A stretch of DNA of 44,808 nt, from positions 1 through 44,808 of the forward strand of contig CABIIJ010000019.1 in NCBI GenBank assembly GCA_902175065.1. The letters run 5' to 3'. Each line of letters opens with the position of its first letter. Position 1 is the first letter of the stretch. This document shows, one piece after another, positions 32,271 to 39,782 of this stretch. Source of the stretch: an uncultured Comamonas sp. (GTDB taxonomy: Bacteria; Pseudomonadota; Gammaproteobacteria; Burkholderiales; Burkholderiaceae_C). Position numbers and translations under genes: made by a program. The notes below the pieces were generated by a model, which did no database searches, had not been told where the DNA came from, and saw nothing but the letters and a program-made list of their open reading frames with translations.

Positions 32271-32467
32271 GCAAGCGCGAAGACACCCTAGCCGCGATGC
32301 GCATCGCGGGTTATCACAATGACAAGGCCGCTTTCACCCGGCTGCTTGTTGAGAACCGAATCCGGCTAACAGTCGCCGATGAGGCCTGGCTTACAGGTCG
32401 AAAGCAGCGTGCCAATGGCATGAAATGCGCCTGCTACGAGTGCTCCAGAGGAGATTCAAAAATGTAG
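32267..32467 (+). CDS. Small basic phage protein with C-terminal Cys pair
   Basis: A 66-residue basic protein (MSKREDTLAAMRIAGYHNDK...) with a helical N-terminus and a C-terminal MKCACYECSRG holding three Cys, perhaps a small metal site. It starts at an ATGA overlap with the 32-residue gene. The second structured RNA block begins right after its stop. Confidence 0.6.
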   Translation: MSKREDTLAAMRIAGYHNDKAAFTRLLVENRIRLTVADEAWLTGRKQRANGMKCACYECSRGDSKM

Positions 32468-33353
32468 AAAACGCCCGGCGCGGCCAGCGCTGCCCGTACC
32501 CCTCCAGGGCTTTTGGAGGGCCATCAAGAAGGTGGGTTGCAGGGTTCGACTCCCGACAATGACCATAAACCGTACTGCGGCGGCTGGTAGTGAGGGTTCC
32601 AGCCCACCCTCTTGATGGCGCGTGACAGGCAGTTGCCCGCCTGCAAAGCGTTGAGAGTACGCATCCTCCTTGCGGAAGGCTCCAGGCAAGCCGGGGCGAA
32701 CACGGCAAGCGCCATCAACCAATCCGCCGCGCCTGCGCGGCTACGGGCAAAGGGACAACGCCTCCCGGCCCCTATGGATTGCTACGGCGTGACTCCCAGG
32801 AGAGACTGGGGCCATCATTGAAGCGGCGGAGTGGAAGGACACACCCAACTGCGCATGTTGCGATCTGTGCCACCAAGAGCGTGCGGCCAAACACGGGTTG
32901 GACTCCCGAAAAAGGTGGATGCGTCACAGATAAGCCGGTATCAAGCCCGGCCCGCTTCAATGATGGTGAGTGAGTAGCAAATAAGCCGGGTGCCGTAGGC
33001 AGGCTGAAAGCGAATAACTAGAGGGTATCGCCGTTCGATTCGGCCACCATCACCCTATGGATGCGCCGTAGCTGTGCGCAGAGCGGCGGGGCGTAAGCCT
33101 CGTGATTTCTGGATAGCGACCAGACTCCGCGCAGCAGGTGGAAGCCCTGCACAAATAACACCACGTGCCAATTTTCACCCCGTAACCACCCGATTGCAGC
33201 GGGCCCAGGCAGGGGTAAATGCCTGGCGACACCGCCCCGGCTCGGTGCCGAGGTCTGCAAGAGCACCGATAACGGCAGCAGATATTGATCTGCAACGCGC
33301 TGGCCAGCAGCGCACCCCTATTCACAACAGCCCGCACAGCGCGGGCTTTTTTT
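32468..33353 (+). ncRNA. Second structured non-coding block with tRNA-like T-loops
   Basis: About 890 nt with no credible gene, ending in an intrinsic terminator. Stems seen: CCCTCCA/TGGAGGG hairpin (32500-32520); 16 bp (one mismatch) between 32521-32536 and 32603-32618; a perfect 10-bp alternative partner, 32612-32621 with 32710-32719; a perfect 15-bp stem of 32812-32826 with 32952-32966; TGATGGT/ACCATCA (32961-32967 with 33046-33052), a 7-bp acceptor-like stem closing on a T-arm-like GCCG-TTCGATT-CGGC. Further hairpins: CCAGGCA/TGCCTGG (33206-33227) and GCAGAT/ATCTGC (33279-33294). Another T-loop-like GGGTTCGACTCCC is at 32542. No complete canonical tRNA can be folded by eye. The function is unknown. 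Confidence 0.55.
33329..33353 (+). terminator. Intrinsic terminator after second structured block
   Basis: AGCCCGC-acagc-GCGGGCT is followed by seven T, 19 bases before the gene at 33372. It would end the RNA-rich first part of the rightward transcript unless antiterminated. Confidence 0.8.
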
Positions 33354-33371
33354 CGCCCAAAGGAAACCGCC

Positions 33372-33746
33372 ATGTTTGCCCCTTTGCACCATCCCACGCC
33401 GTGCCCGGTCGATCTGGATTTGGCCCGGCACATCGCCATGCTGGACGCCGAAGACGCCCGCGAAGCGGCAATTGAAGCCCTGGTCAAGTCCGACTACATC
33501 GACACCGATCTGCTGGCTGAAGGCGGTTTTGTGGAGGATTTCATCTTTGAGCGGCTCCCGGCAATGCCCATCGCGCTGGCGAAGAAACTGGCCGATGCAA
33601 GCCTGGGCTACAAGTGCCAGCACAGCTATGGCCGTTCCACCTCAACGGACGCCGCCTGCTTGGCCGTGGGCCGCGTTCTGCTGGACTGGCTGTATGACCA
33701 GGCGTATGAAGTTGCCGGCCAGCGCGTGGACGCGGGGGGTTGCTGA
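33372..33746 (+). CDS. Phage protein, unknown
   Basis: A 124-residue acidic, helical protein (MFAPLHHPTPCPVDLDLARH...) with HIAMLDAEDAREAAIEALVK and PIALAKKLADASLGYKCQHS. ATG 33372 follows AAAGGAAACC. It opens the recombination part of the rightward operon. No family recognised; small genes of this kind precede RecT-type genes in several temperate phages. Confidence 0.6.
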   Translation: MFAPLHHPTPCPVDLDLARHIAMLDAEDAREAAIEALVKSDYIDTDLLAEGGFVEDFIFERLPAMPIALAKKLADASLGYKCQHSYGRSTSTDAACLAVGRVLLDWLYDQAYEVAGQRVDAGGC

Positions 33747-33747
33747 C

Positions 33748-34068
33748 ATGGCCCGCATCCCAACCCCCCCGGACTACAACGACACCGGCAAGGAGTTTGC
33801 ACGCAGGCTGCACGACTGCCGCCGCGAGGACTTCACAACGCCCGGGCCTGCTGCTCATGCGCCCTGGTACGGCCTGCTGCTGGCAATGCTGCTGGGCCTG
33901 TGCCTGTCTGTGCTGACCAGTTGCGGCACAGATGCCGATGCCGCACCGGCAACGCCGGTTTCCTCCCCCACCCCACTCAAAACCATCCCCCAGGGCGTAT
34001 GCCCGCCCGGACATGTCGGCATGTGGATTGAACACAGTGTCGTGGAGTGCTTCAAGGAGCTTCCATGA
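33748..34068 (+). CDS. Small single-pass membrane protein
   Basis: A 106-residue protein with a soluble N-terminus (MARIPTPPDYNDTGKEFARR), one membrane segment at about 41-58 (WYGLLLAMLLGLCLSVLTSC) and a Pro-rich end. LTSCG resembles a lipobox but lies far from the N-terminus, so a lipoprotein is unlikely unless an internal start is used. It follows the previous stop by one base. Confidence 0.55.
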   Translation: MARIPTPPDYNDTGKEFARRLHDCRREDFTTPGPAAHAPWYGLLLAMLLGLCLSVLTSCGTDADAAPATPVSSPTPLKTIPQGVCPPGHVGMWIEHSVVECFKELP

Positions 34069-34157
34069 ACGCCCTGCATATCTGGCTGTCCGTCTGCGCC
34101 ATCTCTGGCGCCATGGCGGTATTTCTCGCCTTGAACCCGCCCTACCCGATCTTCTAA
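34065..34157 (+). CDS. Very small membrane protein, 30 residues
   Basis: MNALHIWLSVCAISGAMAVF then LALNPPYPIF, 30 residues and almost entirely hydrophobic. The start overlaps the preceding stop (ATGA) and AAGGAG lies 6 bases before it. Probably a one-helix membrane peptide. It is followed by the RecT-type gene 21 bases later. Confidence 0.5.
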   Translation: MNALHIWLSVCAISGAMAVFLALNPPYPIF

Positions 34158-34178
34158 AACACCGGAGCCACCACCGTG

Positions 34179-35315
34179 ATGCAAACCGAAACCCAATCCG
34201 CCGCCCTGCAAGTGATGCCGGGCACTGCTGCAGCAGGCTCGTTGCTGATGAACGATGCAAGCATGGACAAGCTGGAGCGCTTGGCTGACCTAATGGCCAG
34301 CGGCAAAGCCACCGTGCCCGCGCACTTGAAAGGCAGCAAGGGCGATTGCTTCGCCATTGCCCTGCAGTCAATGCAGTGGGGCATGAACCCCTTTGCCGTG
34401 GCTCAGAAGACCCACCTTATCAACGGCACCTTGGGTTATGAGGCCCAGCTTGTCGCCGCCGTAATCAATAACAGCGGCCTGCTCAAAGAGCGCTTGCAGT
34501 TTGAATGGTCAGGCCAGTGGGAAAAGATTATTGGCAAGTTCAAGCAAGTCGAATCGCGCACCAAGAAGGACGACAACGGATACCCTAAAAAGTACATCGT
34601 CCCCGACTGGAACATTGCCGACGAACAAGGCCTGAAAGTCAAGGTATGGGCAACGCTCAAGGGCGAAAGCCAGCCGCGCATGCTGGAGCTGCTGATGACG
34701 CAGGCCCGCACCCGCAACAGTACGCTGTGGACTGAAGACCCCAAACAGCAGCTGGCCTACCTTGCTGAAAAGCGCTGGGCACGCCTTCACACGCCTGACG
34801 TGATCTTGGGTGTTTACACCCCCGACGAGCTGCAGCAGCCCAGTGAAATTTTCATGGGCGCGGCCGATGTCGTTGGCGCCGGCGAGAACGCACCCGAACG
34901 CACTGAAACGGCTTCGCGTGCCCAGGGATCCGCAACAGAGAGCTTCTACCCCCAGGCCGACTTTGAAAAGAACTTGCCGCAGTGGGTAAAGGTGGTCACT
35001 TCGGGCCGCAAGACGCTTGACGCGATGCTGACCTTCGTGCAATCCAAGGCCAAGCTTTCGCCCGAGCAGATCCAGACCTTCACCGACGCAGTGGCCAAGG
35101 CCCAGGCCAACACCGTGGACGTGGAAGCCAAGACCGTGCCGGGGGCGCCCGTGGTCAACGTCGAGACGCTTCTGGCCGACATGCAGGCCGCCAGCACCTG
35201 CGACCAGCTCTATGAACGCGCCGCGCTGATTGATGCCGTTACCGATGCCGGCCAGCGCAAGCGGCTTGTCGATGCCTTTGACGCCCGCAACAACGAACTG
35301 AAAGAACAGCAATGA
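34179..35315 (+). CDS. RecT-family single-strand annealing protein
   Basis: A 378-residue protein. Residues about 30-235 match the RecT family layout: LERLADLMASGKATVPAHLK, GSKGDCFAIALQSMQWGMNP, AQKTHLINGTLGYEAQLVAA, MLELLMTQARTRNSTLWTED and AEKRWARLHTPDVILGVYTP. The C-terminal part is variable, as usual. It anneals complementary single strands during phage recombination and works with the exonuclease encoded next (ATGA overlap). ATG 34179 was taken; GTG 34176 is equally near the GGAG at 34164. Confidence 0.82.
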   Translation: MQTETQSAALQVMPGTAAAGSLLMNDASMDKLERLADLMASGKATVPAHLKGSKGDCFAIALQSMQWGMNPFAVAQKTHLINGTLGYEAQLVAAVINNSGLLKERLQFEWSGQWEKIIGKFKQVESRTKKDDNGYPKKYIVPDWNIADEQGLKVKVWATLKGESQPRMLELLMTQARTRNSTLWTEDPKQQLAYLAEKRWARLHTPDVILGVYTPDELQQPSEIFMGAADVVGAGENAPERTETASRAQGSATESFYPQADFEKNLPQWVKVVTSGRKTLDAMLTFVQSKAKLSPEQIQTFTDAVAKAQANTVDVEAKTVPGAPVVNVETLLADMQAASTCDQLYERAALIDAVTDAGQRKRLVDAFDARNNELKEQQ

Positions 35316-37096
35316 CCTTTGAAGTCCTCAACCTCGTCCAAGGCACGACCGAATGGAAATCCCATCGCGCTGCGCACTTCAACGCCTCTGACGCACCGGC
35401 CATGATGGGCAGAAGCCCGCACAAGGGCCGCCACGAGCTGGTCAAGGAACTGGCCAGCGGCATCGAACGCGACTTTTCCGACTATGTGCAAGAGCGCGTG
35501 CTGGACAAGGGCCATACCTTTGAAGCCTACGCCCGCCCCCTGGCCGAAAGCATCATTGGCGAAGACCTGTTCCCCGTGGTCGGCAAGAATGGCATCTACA
35601 GCGCAAGCTATGACGGCCTGACGATGATGGAAGACATCGGCTTTGAGCACAAAATGCTCAATGCCGCGCTGCGCGAAGCCATGCACGAAGGCTGCACGGG
35701 CGAAAGCCTGCCCATGGACTACCAAGTGCAGATGGAGCACCAGTGCATGGTGTGCCCCACCATCGGAAAGGTGCTGTTCATGGCCAGCGAGTGGGACCGT
35801 CACGGCAACCTGATCGAAGAACGCCACTGCTGGTATTACCCCAACCTGCAGTTGCGTGCCCAGATCGTCACCGGCTGGGGCCTGATTGAGAAGGAAGTCG
35901 CAGCCTACGACCCCAGCGCCGAAGCCGCGCCCGAAGTCGTTGGACAAGCGCCCGACCAGCTTCCAGCACTGCGCATTGATGTTACGGGCATGGTCACCGC
36001 CTCCAACCTGGAAGGCTTCAAGGCCGTGGCCCTGCGCACCATTGGCGCCATCAAAACCACCCTGACCACCGATCAGGACTTTGCTGACGCTGAAAAGACC
36101 GTGAAGTGGTGCGAAGGCGTGGAAAGCAGCCTTGCAGCGGCGAAACAGCACGCCCTGAGCCAAACGGAAAGCATCGACCGCCTGTTTCGCACGATTGACG
36201 AAATCAGCGAACAGACCCGCGCCGTGCGCCTCAAGCTGGCAAAGCTGGTGGAATCGGAGAAGAAGGCACGCAAGGAACAGATCGTGATGCAGGCCCAGCG
36301 CTCCCTGGATGAACACATTGCCGAGCTGAACCGCGAGCTGGGCGCGAACTACATACCGATGATGGCCGGCATGTTCGCGCCGCTCATCAAGGGCTTGAGA
36401 TCGCTGGACAGCATGCACGAGAAAATTCAGGCCGAGCTGGCCTGCCAGATGGCCGAAGCCAATGGAAAGCGCGACCGCCTCAAGGCCAACCGCGAGCACC
36501 TGCAGCGCGAGGAAGGCGACTGGATCACCCTGTTCCCCGACTTCGCCACCGTGGGCACCAAGTCCGCCGAAGACTTCCAGGCCCTGGCCGCGCTGCGTAT
36601 CAACACGCACAAGCAAGCAGAGGCCGCCCGCCTGGAAGCCCAGCGCGAGCAGATCCGCGCCGAGGAAGCCGCCAAGCTGCAGCGCGAAGTCCAGACCCGG
36701 CAGGCCGAAGCATTCGGCTTCGGCCAACTTGCCTCCAACCCTGCCATTGACGACGCGGCCAACGCCACGCCCATGACCGACGCGCTGCCACTGGAAGAAC
36801 CGGAAAAACCGGCCAAACCCTTTGCAGAACAATCGCCAGAAGCTACTAAAACAGCAGCAGAAAAGGCGCCGATAGAGCAGCGTATCGAGTCTGGCCAGAC
36901 CATGACGCTGGGCGCAATCAACGGCCTGCTTGGCATCTTCGCCATCAGTGCCAACACGATAGCTGCGCTGGGCATTGCCACGGAAAAGCATCGCGGCGCT
37001 GTCCACATGGACGCCAGCGACTTCGACGCGATGTGCGTGGCGCTTGTGGCGCACATCGAGGGCGTGCGTGCTCACGTTGCAGAGCACGTCGTCTAA
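35312..37096 (+). CDS. YqaJ-type phage exonuclease with long C-terminal extension
   Basis: A 594-residue protein. The N-terminal 200 residues are a YqaJ/lambda-exo-like nuclease: GTTEWKSHRAAHFNASDAPA, MMGRSPHK, ASYDGL (D101) and FEHKM (E112-x-K114). It would resect dsDNA ends for the RecT partner. The remaining 390 residues add a helical, coiled-coil-prone part (EQTRAVRLKLAKLVESEKKA), a Gln/Ala-rich stretch and an unassigned C-terminal domain from about 520. Simple phage exonucleases are about 200-330 residues, so this is a fusion or extended form. A terminator follows at 37118. Confidence 0.8.
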   Translation: MTFEVLNLVQGTTEWKSHRAAHFNASDAPAMMGRSPHKGRHELVKELASGIERDFSDYVQERVLDKGHTFEAYARPLAESIIGEDLFPVVGKNGIYSASYDGLTMMEDIGFEHKMLNAALREAMHEGCTGESLPMDYQVQMEHQCMVCPTIGKVLFMASEWDRHGNLIEERHCWYYPNLQLRAQIVTGWGLIEKEVAAYDPSAEAAPEVVGQAPDQLPALRIDVTGMVTASNLEGFKAVALRTIGAIKTTLTTDQDFADAEKTVKWCEGVESSLAAAKQHALSQTESIDRLFRTIDEISEQTRAVRLKLAKLVESEKKARKEQIVMQAQRSLDEHIAELNRELGANYIPMMAGMFAPLIKGLRSLDSMHEKIQAELACQMAEANGKRDRLKANREHLQREEGDWITLFPDFATVGTKSAEDFQALAALRINTHKQAEAARLEAQREQIRAEEAAKLQREVQTRQAEAFGFGQLASNPAIDDAANATPMTDALPLEEPEKPAKPFAEQSPEATKTAAEKAPIEQRIESGQTMTLGAINGLLGIFAISANTIAALGIATEKHRGAVHMDASDFDAMCVALVAHIEGVRAHVAEHVV

Positions 37097-37117
37097 GCCA
37101 CCCTTTCACCCACCCCG

Positions 37118-37141
37118 GCCCGCCAGTGAGCGGGCTTTTTT
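37118..37141 (+). terminator. Intrinsic terminator after exonuclease gene
   Basis: GCCCGC-cagtga-GCGGGC is followed by six T, 21 bases after the exonuclease stop. Confidence 0.8.
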
Positions 37142-37164
37142 GTTTCCCTGACCCACAGCAATCC

Positions 37165-37698
37165 ATGACCATGCAAAACCATTCCCCTCTTTCTGACCTG
37201 ATCGCCATCGCTATCTTGAAATCGCTTGTCGGCATGTCTCCACCGTCCAAAGCGAACAAGGCAGCAAAGCCCGAGCAACCCGACCCGGCGCCAGCAACCG
37301 AACCCAAGGCCGACACCCGGGCACCCAGCACCGCGAAGTTCTTTGACCTGCTCGGTCCCGTGGAATTTCTGGACTTGCTTCTCGACGCCGCGCCTGCGCC
37401 GGCAGTGCCGCACAACACCTCCGACCAGGAACCCATCACCCATATTCACAAAGTCGGCGTTATCCCCCATGACATTGCAGAACGCTGCGGCATGAACGCG
37501 CCGGACTATGACCACAACAGCTTGGTGGGCAGCACGGTTGCGATGCTGGCTTGTGCCCTGACCAGCCTGCGCGAGCTGCAGAGCCAGCAAGCCACACGCA
37601 TCGGCGCATCCAAATGCCAGATGGCAGACCAGAACATCGGCGCGGCCATCGCGGCGCTGGGCCTGCTGGAACCCGCGACCCCCACAACCACCGCATAA
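37165..37698 (+). CDS. Phage protein, unknown
   Basis: A 177-residue protein (MTMQNHSPLSDLIAIAILKS...) with a proline/alanine-rich linker (PEQPDPAPATEPKADTRAPS), a FFDLLGPVEFLDLLLDAAP helix and a helical C-terminus. Nothing upstream forms a good ribosome-binding site, and ATG 37171 is an alternative. Family unknown. Confidence 0.55.
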   Translation: MTMQNHSPLSDLIAIAILKSLVGMSPPSKANKAAKPEQPDPAPATEPKADTRAPSTAKFFDLLGPVEFLDLLLDAAPAPAVPHNTSDQEPITHIHKVGVIPHDIAERCGMNAPDYDHNSLVGSTVAMLACALTSLRELQSQQATRIGASKCQMADQNIGAAIAALGLLEPATPTTTA

Positions 37699-37711
37699 GG
37701 AGCCCATCACC

Positions 37712-37999
37712 ATGGCAATCAAACGCATCGCCCCCGCCGCCTTCTCCGACAAGGAATACAAGGCTATTCCCATGACCGCCGTGCAATCCAACCAAGTTGC
37801 CGCCGTGGGCTACGACGCGGCCAGCAAGACGCTGGCGCTGACATTCACGCGCGGCCCTGGCCACATCTATCACTACCCGGATGTTGCGCAGAAGACCTAC
37901 GACGACATGATGGCCGCCGAATCCAAGGGCATTTTCTTCGGCCAGCACATCAAGCCGCTGGCCTTCGACAAGTTCAAGGCACCGGAGAAGAAAGCATGA
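37712..37999 (+). CDS. KTSC-domain protein
   Basis: A 95-residue protein whose pattern SNQVAAVGYDAASKTLALTF, then YHYPDVAQKTYDDMMAAE matches the KTSC domain (a small beta domain first noted at the C-terminus of some lysyl-tRNA synthetases and common in phages). Its role is not defined. AAGGAG lies 10 bases before ATG; the stop overlaps the next start by 4 bases. Confidence 0.72.
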   Translation: MAIKRIAPAAFSDKEYKAIPMTAVQSNQVAAVGYDAASKTLALTFTRGPGHIYHYPDVAQKTYDDMMAAESKGIFFGQHIKPLAFDKFKAPEKKA

Positions 38000-38508
38000 G
38001 CCAGGCCAACGTCTGCAACTTCAACACGCCCCAGGCCATCGCGAAAGCACTGAACGGCATGGAGTACCCGCTGACCATCCCAAAAACGATTGCCGATGCC
38101 GCACGCATCAGTGGCGTGGTGATCGTTTATGGCGCGAGCGATGACCTGATTGAGCTGGATGGCGCGATCCGCGACGAGTTCGGCTGCTATGACGGCGGCG
38201 CGATCAAGGTAGACGCCAAGGGCGTGCTGCGTGACTGGGGCAGCGTCAAGGATGACGGCGACAAGGCCGAGATTGCCGAATGGCTGGAGCGCGACAAGAC
38301 GGCCAAGGAAATCAAGGCCATCTGGGAGCCTGCCGAGCCAACCGGCGCGAGCTGGGCCTATGAAACCAGCATCCCGCACACGACATTTGATGTGATGGAG
38401 GACGGCCAGATTTACTGCCGCGCCATCGCATTCAACCTCTCCGACCTGAGCGTGCTCCAGGTACAGCACGCCATGCAGCGTGCCCAGCAGCCGGTAACTT
38501 CTGCGTAG
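37996..38508 (+). CDS. Phage protein, unknown
   Basis: A 170-residue protein (MSQANVCNFNTPQAIAKALN...) with VVIVYGASDDLIELDGAIRD, EFGCYDGGAIKVDAKGV and a C-terminal Cys/Thr segment. I have seen this arrangement in proteins annotated only as hypothetical phage proteins. Coupled to the KTSC gene by ATGA overlap. It ends just before the terminator at 38531 that isolates the DGR. Confidence 0.6.
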   Translation: MSQANVCNFNTPQAIAKALNGMEYPLTIPKTIADAARISGVVIVYGASDDLIELDGAIRDEFGCYDGGAIKVDAKGVLRDWGSVKDDGDKAEIAEWLERDKTAKEIKAIWEPAEPTGASWAYETSIPHTTFDVMEDGQIYCRAIAFNLSDLSVLQVQHAMQRAQQPVTSA

Positions 38509-38530
38509 CTGGTTAATCCTTCCCCACCAC

Positions 38531-38564
38531 CCCGCCCTGAGCAATCACGGCGGGTTTTCTTTTT
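38531..38564 (+). terminator. Intrinsic terminator before the DGR
   Basis: CCCGCC-ctgagcaatcac-GGCGGG is followed by a T-rich stretch (TTTTCTTTTT). It separates the recombination unit from the first DGR target. Its T-run is interrupted, so efficiency may be partial. Confidence 0.65.
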
Positions 38565-38584
38565 CCCCACCACCAAAGGACACC

Positions 38585-39184
38585 ATGACCAATCTCATCA
38601 CATTACCAACAGACATCCAGCCCGGCCATGCGTTCGAGGGCGGCTTCTACGGCGGCCAAGTCCGTCTCGCCTCGGGCATATTCGCAATCGCGTGGGCGCC
38701 CAAGTCCAGCCAGATCGTCGGCGCCATCGGCGTGCATGAAGCCAATGCGTACGACTATGCCGACAGCCGCGCCAACACACTGGCCCTGGCCGACGCTGGC
38801 AGCCCCCTGGCCCAATCTGCGCTGGCAGCCAACATCAACGGCCACACCGACTGGGTGCTCCCGGCCCGCGATGTGCTGGAGCTGGGCTACCGCCTGCTCA
38901 AGCCGAAGAAACAAGAGAACTATGCCTCGTGGCGCGACGGCGAAAACCCCAACAGCGTGCCTCCGGGCCATCACTACACCGAGCAGTCTCCGGTGCAAAC
39001 GACTGCCGATCTGTTCCGCGCTGGAGAGGCAGAAGCGTTCGATCCGCACTGGTACTTAAGCAGCACTCTCTACTCCGCTGGCCGGGCGTTCGGTCAGTAC
39101 TTCCTCAGCGGCGGCCAGTACGGCAACGGCGTCTCGTTTGAGGCCCGCGCCCGGTTCGTCCGCTTGATTCAACTCAACGCTTAA
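38585..39184 (+). CDS. DGR target (variable) protein 1, DUF1566/Lcl-type C-lectin fold
   Basis: A 199-residue protein with the hallmark of DUF1566/Lcl-type DGR targets: an N-terminal beta part, HTDWVLPARDVLELGYRLLK in the middle, and a C-terminal ligand face WYLSSTLYSAGRAFGQYF carrying the variable repeat. VR1 (39071-39163) codes for residues 163-193, with diversified codons at 170, 172, 174, 175, 177, 179, 180 and 181. All 11 base differences from the TR fall at TR adenines. AAAGGA 6 bases before ATG fixes the start. The binding target is unknown. It is on the early strand, away from the tail genes, so where it is displayed is unclear. Confidence 0.85.
   Translation: MTNLITLPTDIQPGHAFEGGFYGGQVRLASGIFAIAWAPKSSQIVGAIGVHEANAYDYADSRANTLALADAGSPLAQSALAANINGHTDWVLPARDVLELGYRLLKPKKQENYASWRDGENPNSVPPGHHYTEQSPVQTTADLFRAGEAEAFDPHWYLSSTLYSAGRAFGQYFLSGGQYGNGVSFEARARFVRLIQLNA
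39071..39163 (+). repeat. DGR variable repeat 1 (VR1)
   Basis: 93 bases aligned without gaps to the TR at 40321-40413. There are 11 mismatches, and every one is at a TR adenine (A to G seven times, A to T three times, A to C once). The final 33 bases (gtctcg...ccgc), which should include the homing initiation site, are identical in TR and both VRs. Confidence 0.9.
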
Positions 39185-39213
39185 TCCTTCAATTCTTTAT
39201 CTCAGGAGCCAAC

Positions 39214-39768
39214 ATGACAACTATCGTCATCGAGGGTGCTGCCCGCATCACGATCACCCCTCCCACAACCTCCAGCGAGGCCATGGCCGCATTCGAACGC
39301 GTTATGCAAAAAATTGGCCGGGCTGATACGCAAGAGACTCAGGCCGGAGTGCGCGAAGGTACTGCCGTGGAAATCTTCAGCACCACGCCGCCCCGTATCG
39401 GGCAGTACTGGCGCGGTCAAGGCGGCATTTATGCCGGCATTGCCCGTGGCCAGGCAGTCGAACCAGACTACCACTTGATCCTCGCCGTAGAAGCCCCGGA
39501 AACCGGCTTCACCTGGGAGGCCGCAAAAACCCATGCAAAAACGATCGTAGCGGATGGGCACAACGATTTCGCGCTTCCGATGCGCTTTGAGAGCGCTCTT
39601 CTGTATGCCAATCTGCGCGACATGATCAACGCCGACCATTGGCATTGGACGGGCACAGAACACTCCGCTGGCCGGGCGTTCAATCAGAGCTTCGACGACG
39701 GCTACCAGAACGGCTACGGCGTCTCGTTTGAGGCCCGCGCCCGGTTCGTCCGCAGATTGGTTCTTTAA
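39214..39768 (+). CDS. DGR target (variable) protein 2, DUF1566-like
   Basis: A 184-residue protein. The N-terminal domain (MTTIVIEGAARITITPPTTS...) differs from target 1 and is followed by the core GFTWEAAKTHAKTIVADGHN, LPMRFESALLYANLRDMINA and WHWTGTEHSAGRAFNQSF typical of DUF1566/C-type-lectin DGR targets. VR2 (39662-39755) gives residues 150-181, with diversified codons at 157, 159, 161, 162, 164, 166, 167 and 168. AGGAG lies 6 bases before ATG. It is the last gene before the Avd-like gene. The ligand is unknown. Confidence 0.85.
   Translation: MTTIVIEGAARITITPPTTSSEAMAAFERVMQKIGRADTQETQAGVREGTAVEIFSTTPPRIGQYWRGQGGIYAGIARGQAVEPDYHLILAVEAPETGFTWEAAKTHAKTIVADGHNDFALPMRFESALLYANLRDMINADHWHWTGTEHSAGRAFNQSFDDGYQNGYGVSFEARARFVRRLVL
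39662..39755 (+). repeat. DGR variable repeat 2 (VR2)
   Basis: 94 bases aligned without gaps to TR 40322-40415. Seven mismatches, all at TR adenines. Identity continues two bases further 3' than in VR1. VR2 is nearer to the TR than VR1 (7 against 11 changes), which fits either a more recent overwrite or less mutagenesis. Confidence 0.9.
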
Positions 39769-39782
39769 TTCTTTGATGCTTT

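Noticed and set aside
32612-32724. Second candidate tRNA (GATGGCG...CGCCATC followed by ACCA)
   Set aside because: The acceptor pairing and CCA-like end are tempting and the anticodon-like hairpin exists, but the T-loop is GGGCGAACA rather than TTCRANY and the D-loop lacks GG. Not called.
32961-33052. Candidate tRNA gene (7-bp acceptor-like stem plus T-arm)
   Set aside because: No canonical D-arm, anticodon arm or G18-G19 pair can be placed, and the T-stem has only four pairs. Treated as tRNA-like structure within a larger RNA.
35210-37087. Long minus-strand frame (625 codons) opposite the exonuclease
   Set aside because: Antisense to a YqaJ-type gene with clear catalytic motifs; His/Gly/Val-rich low-information product.
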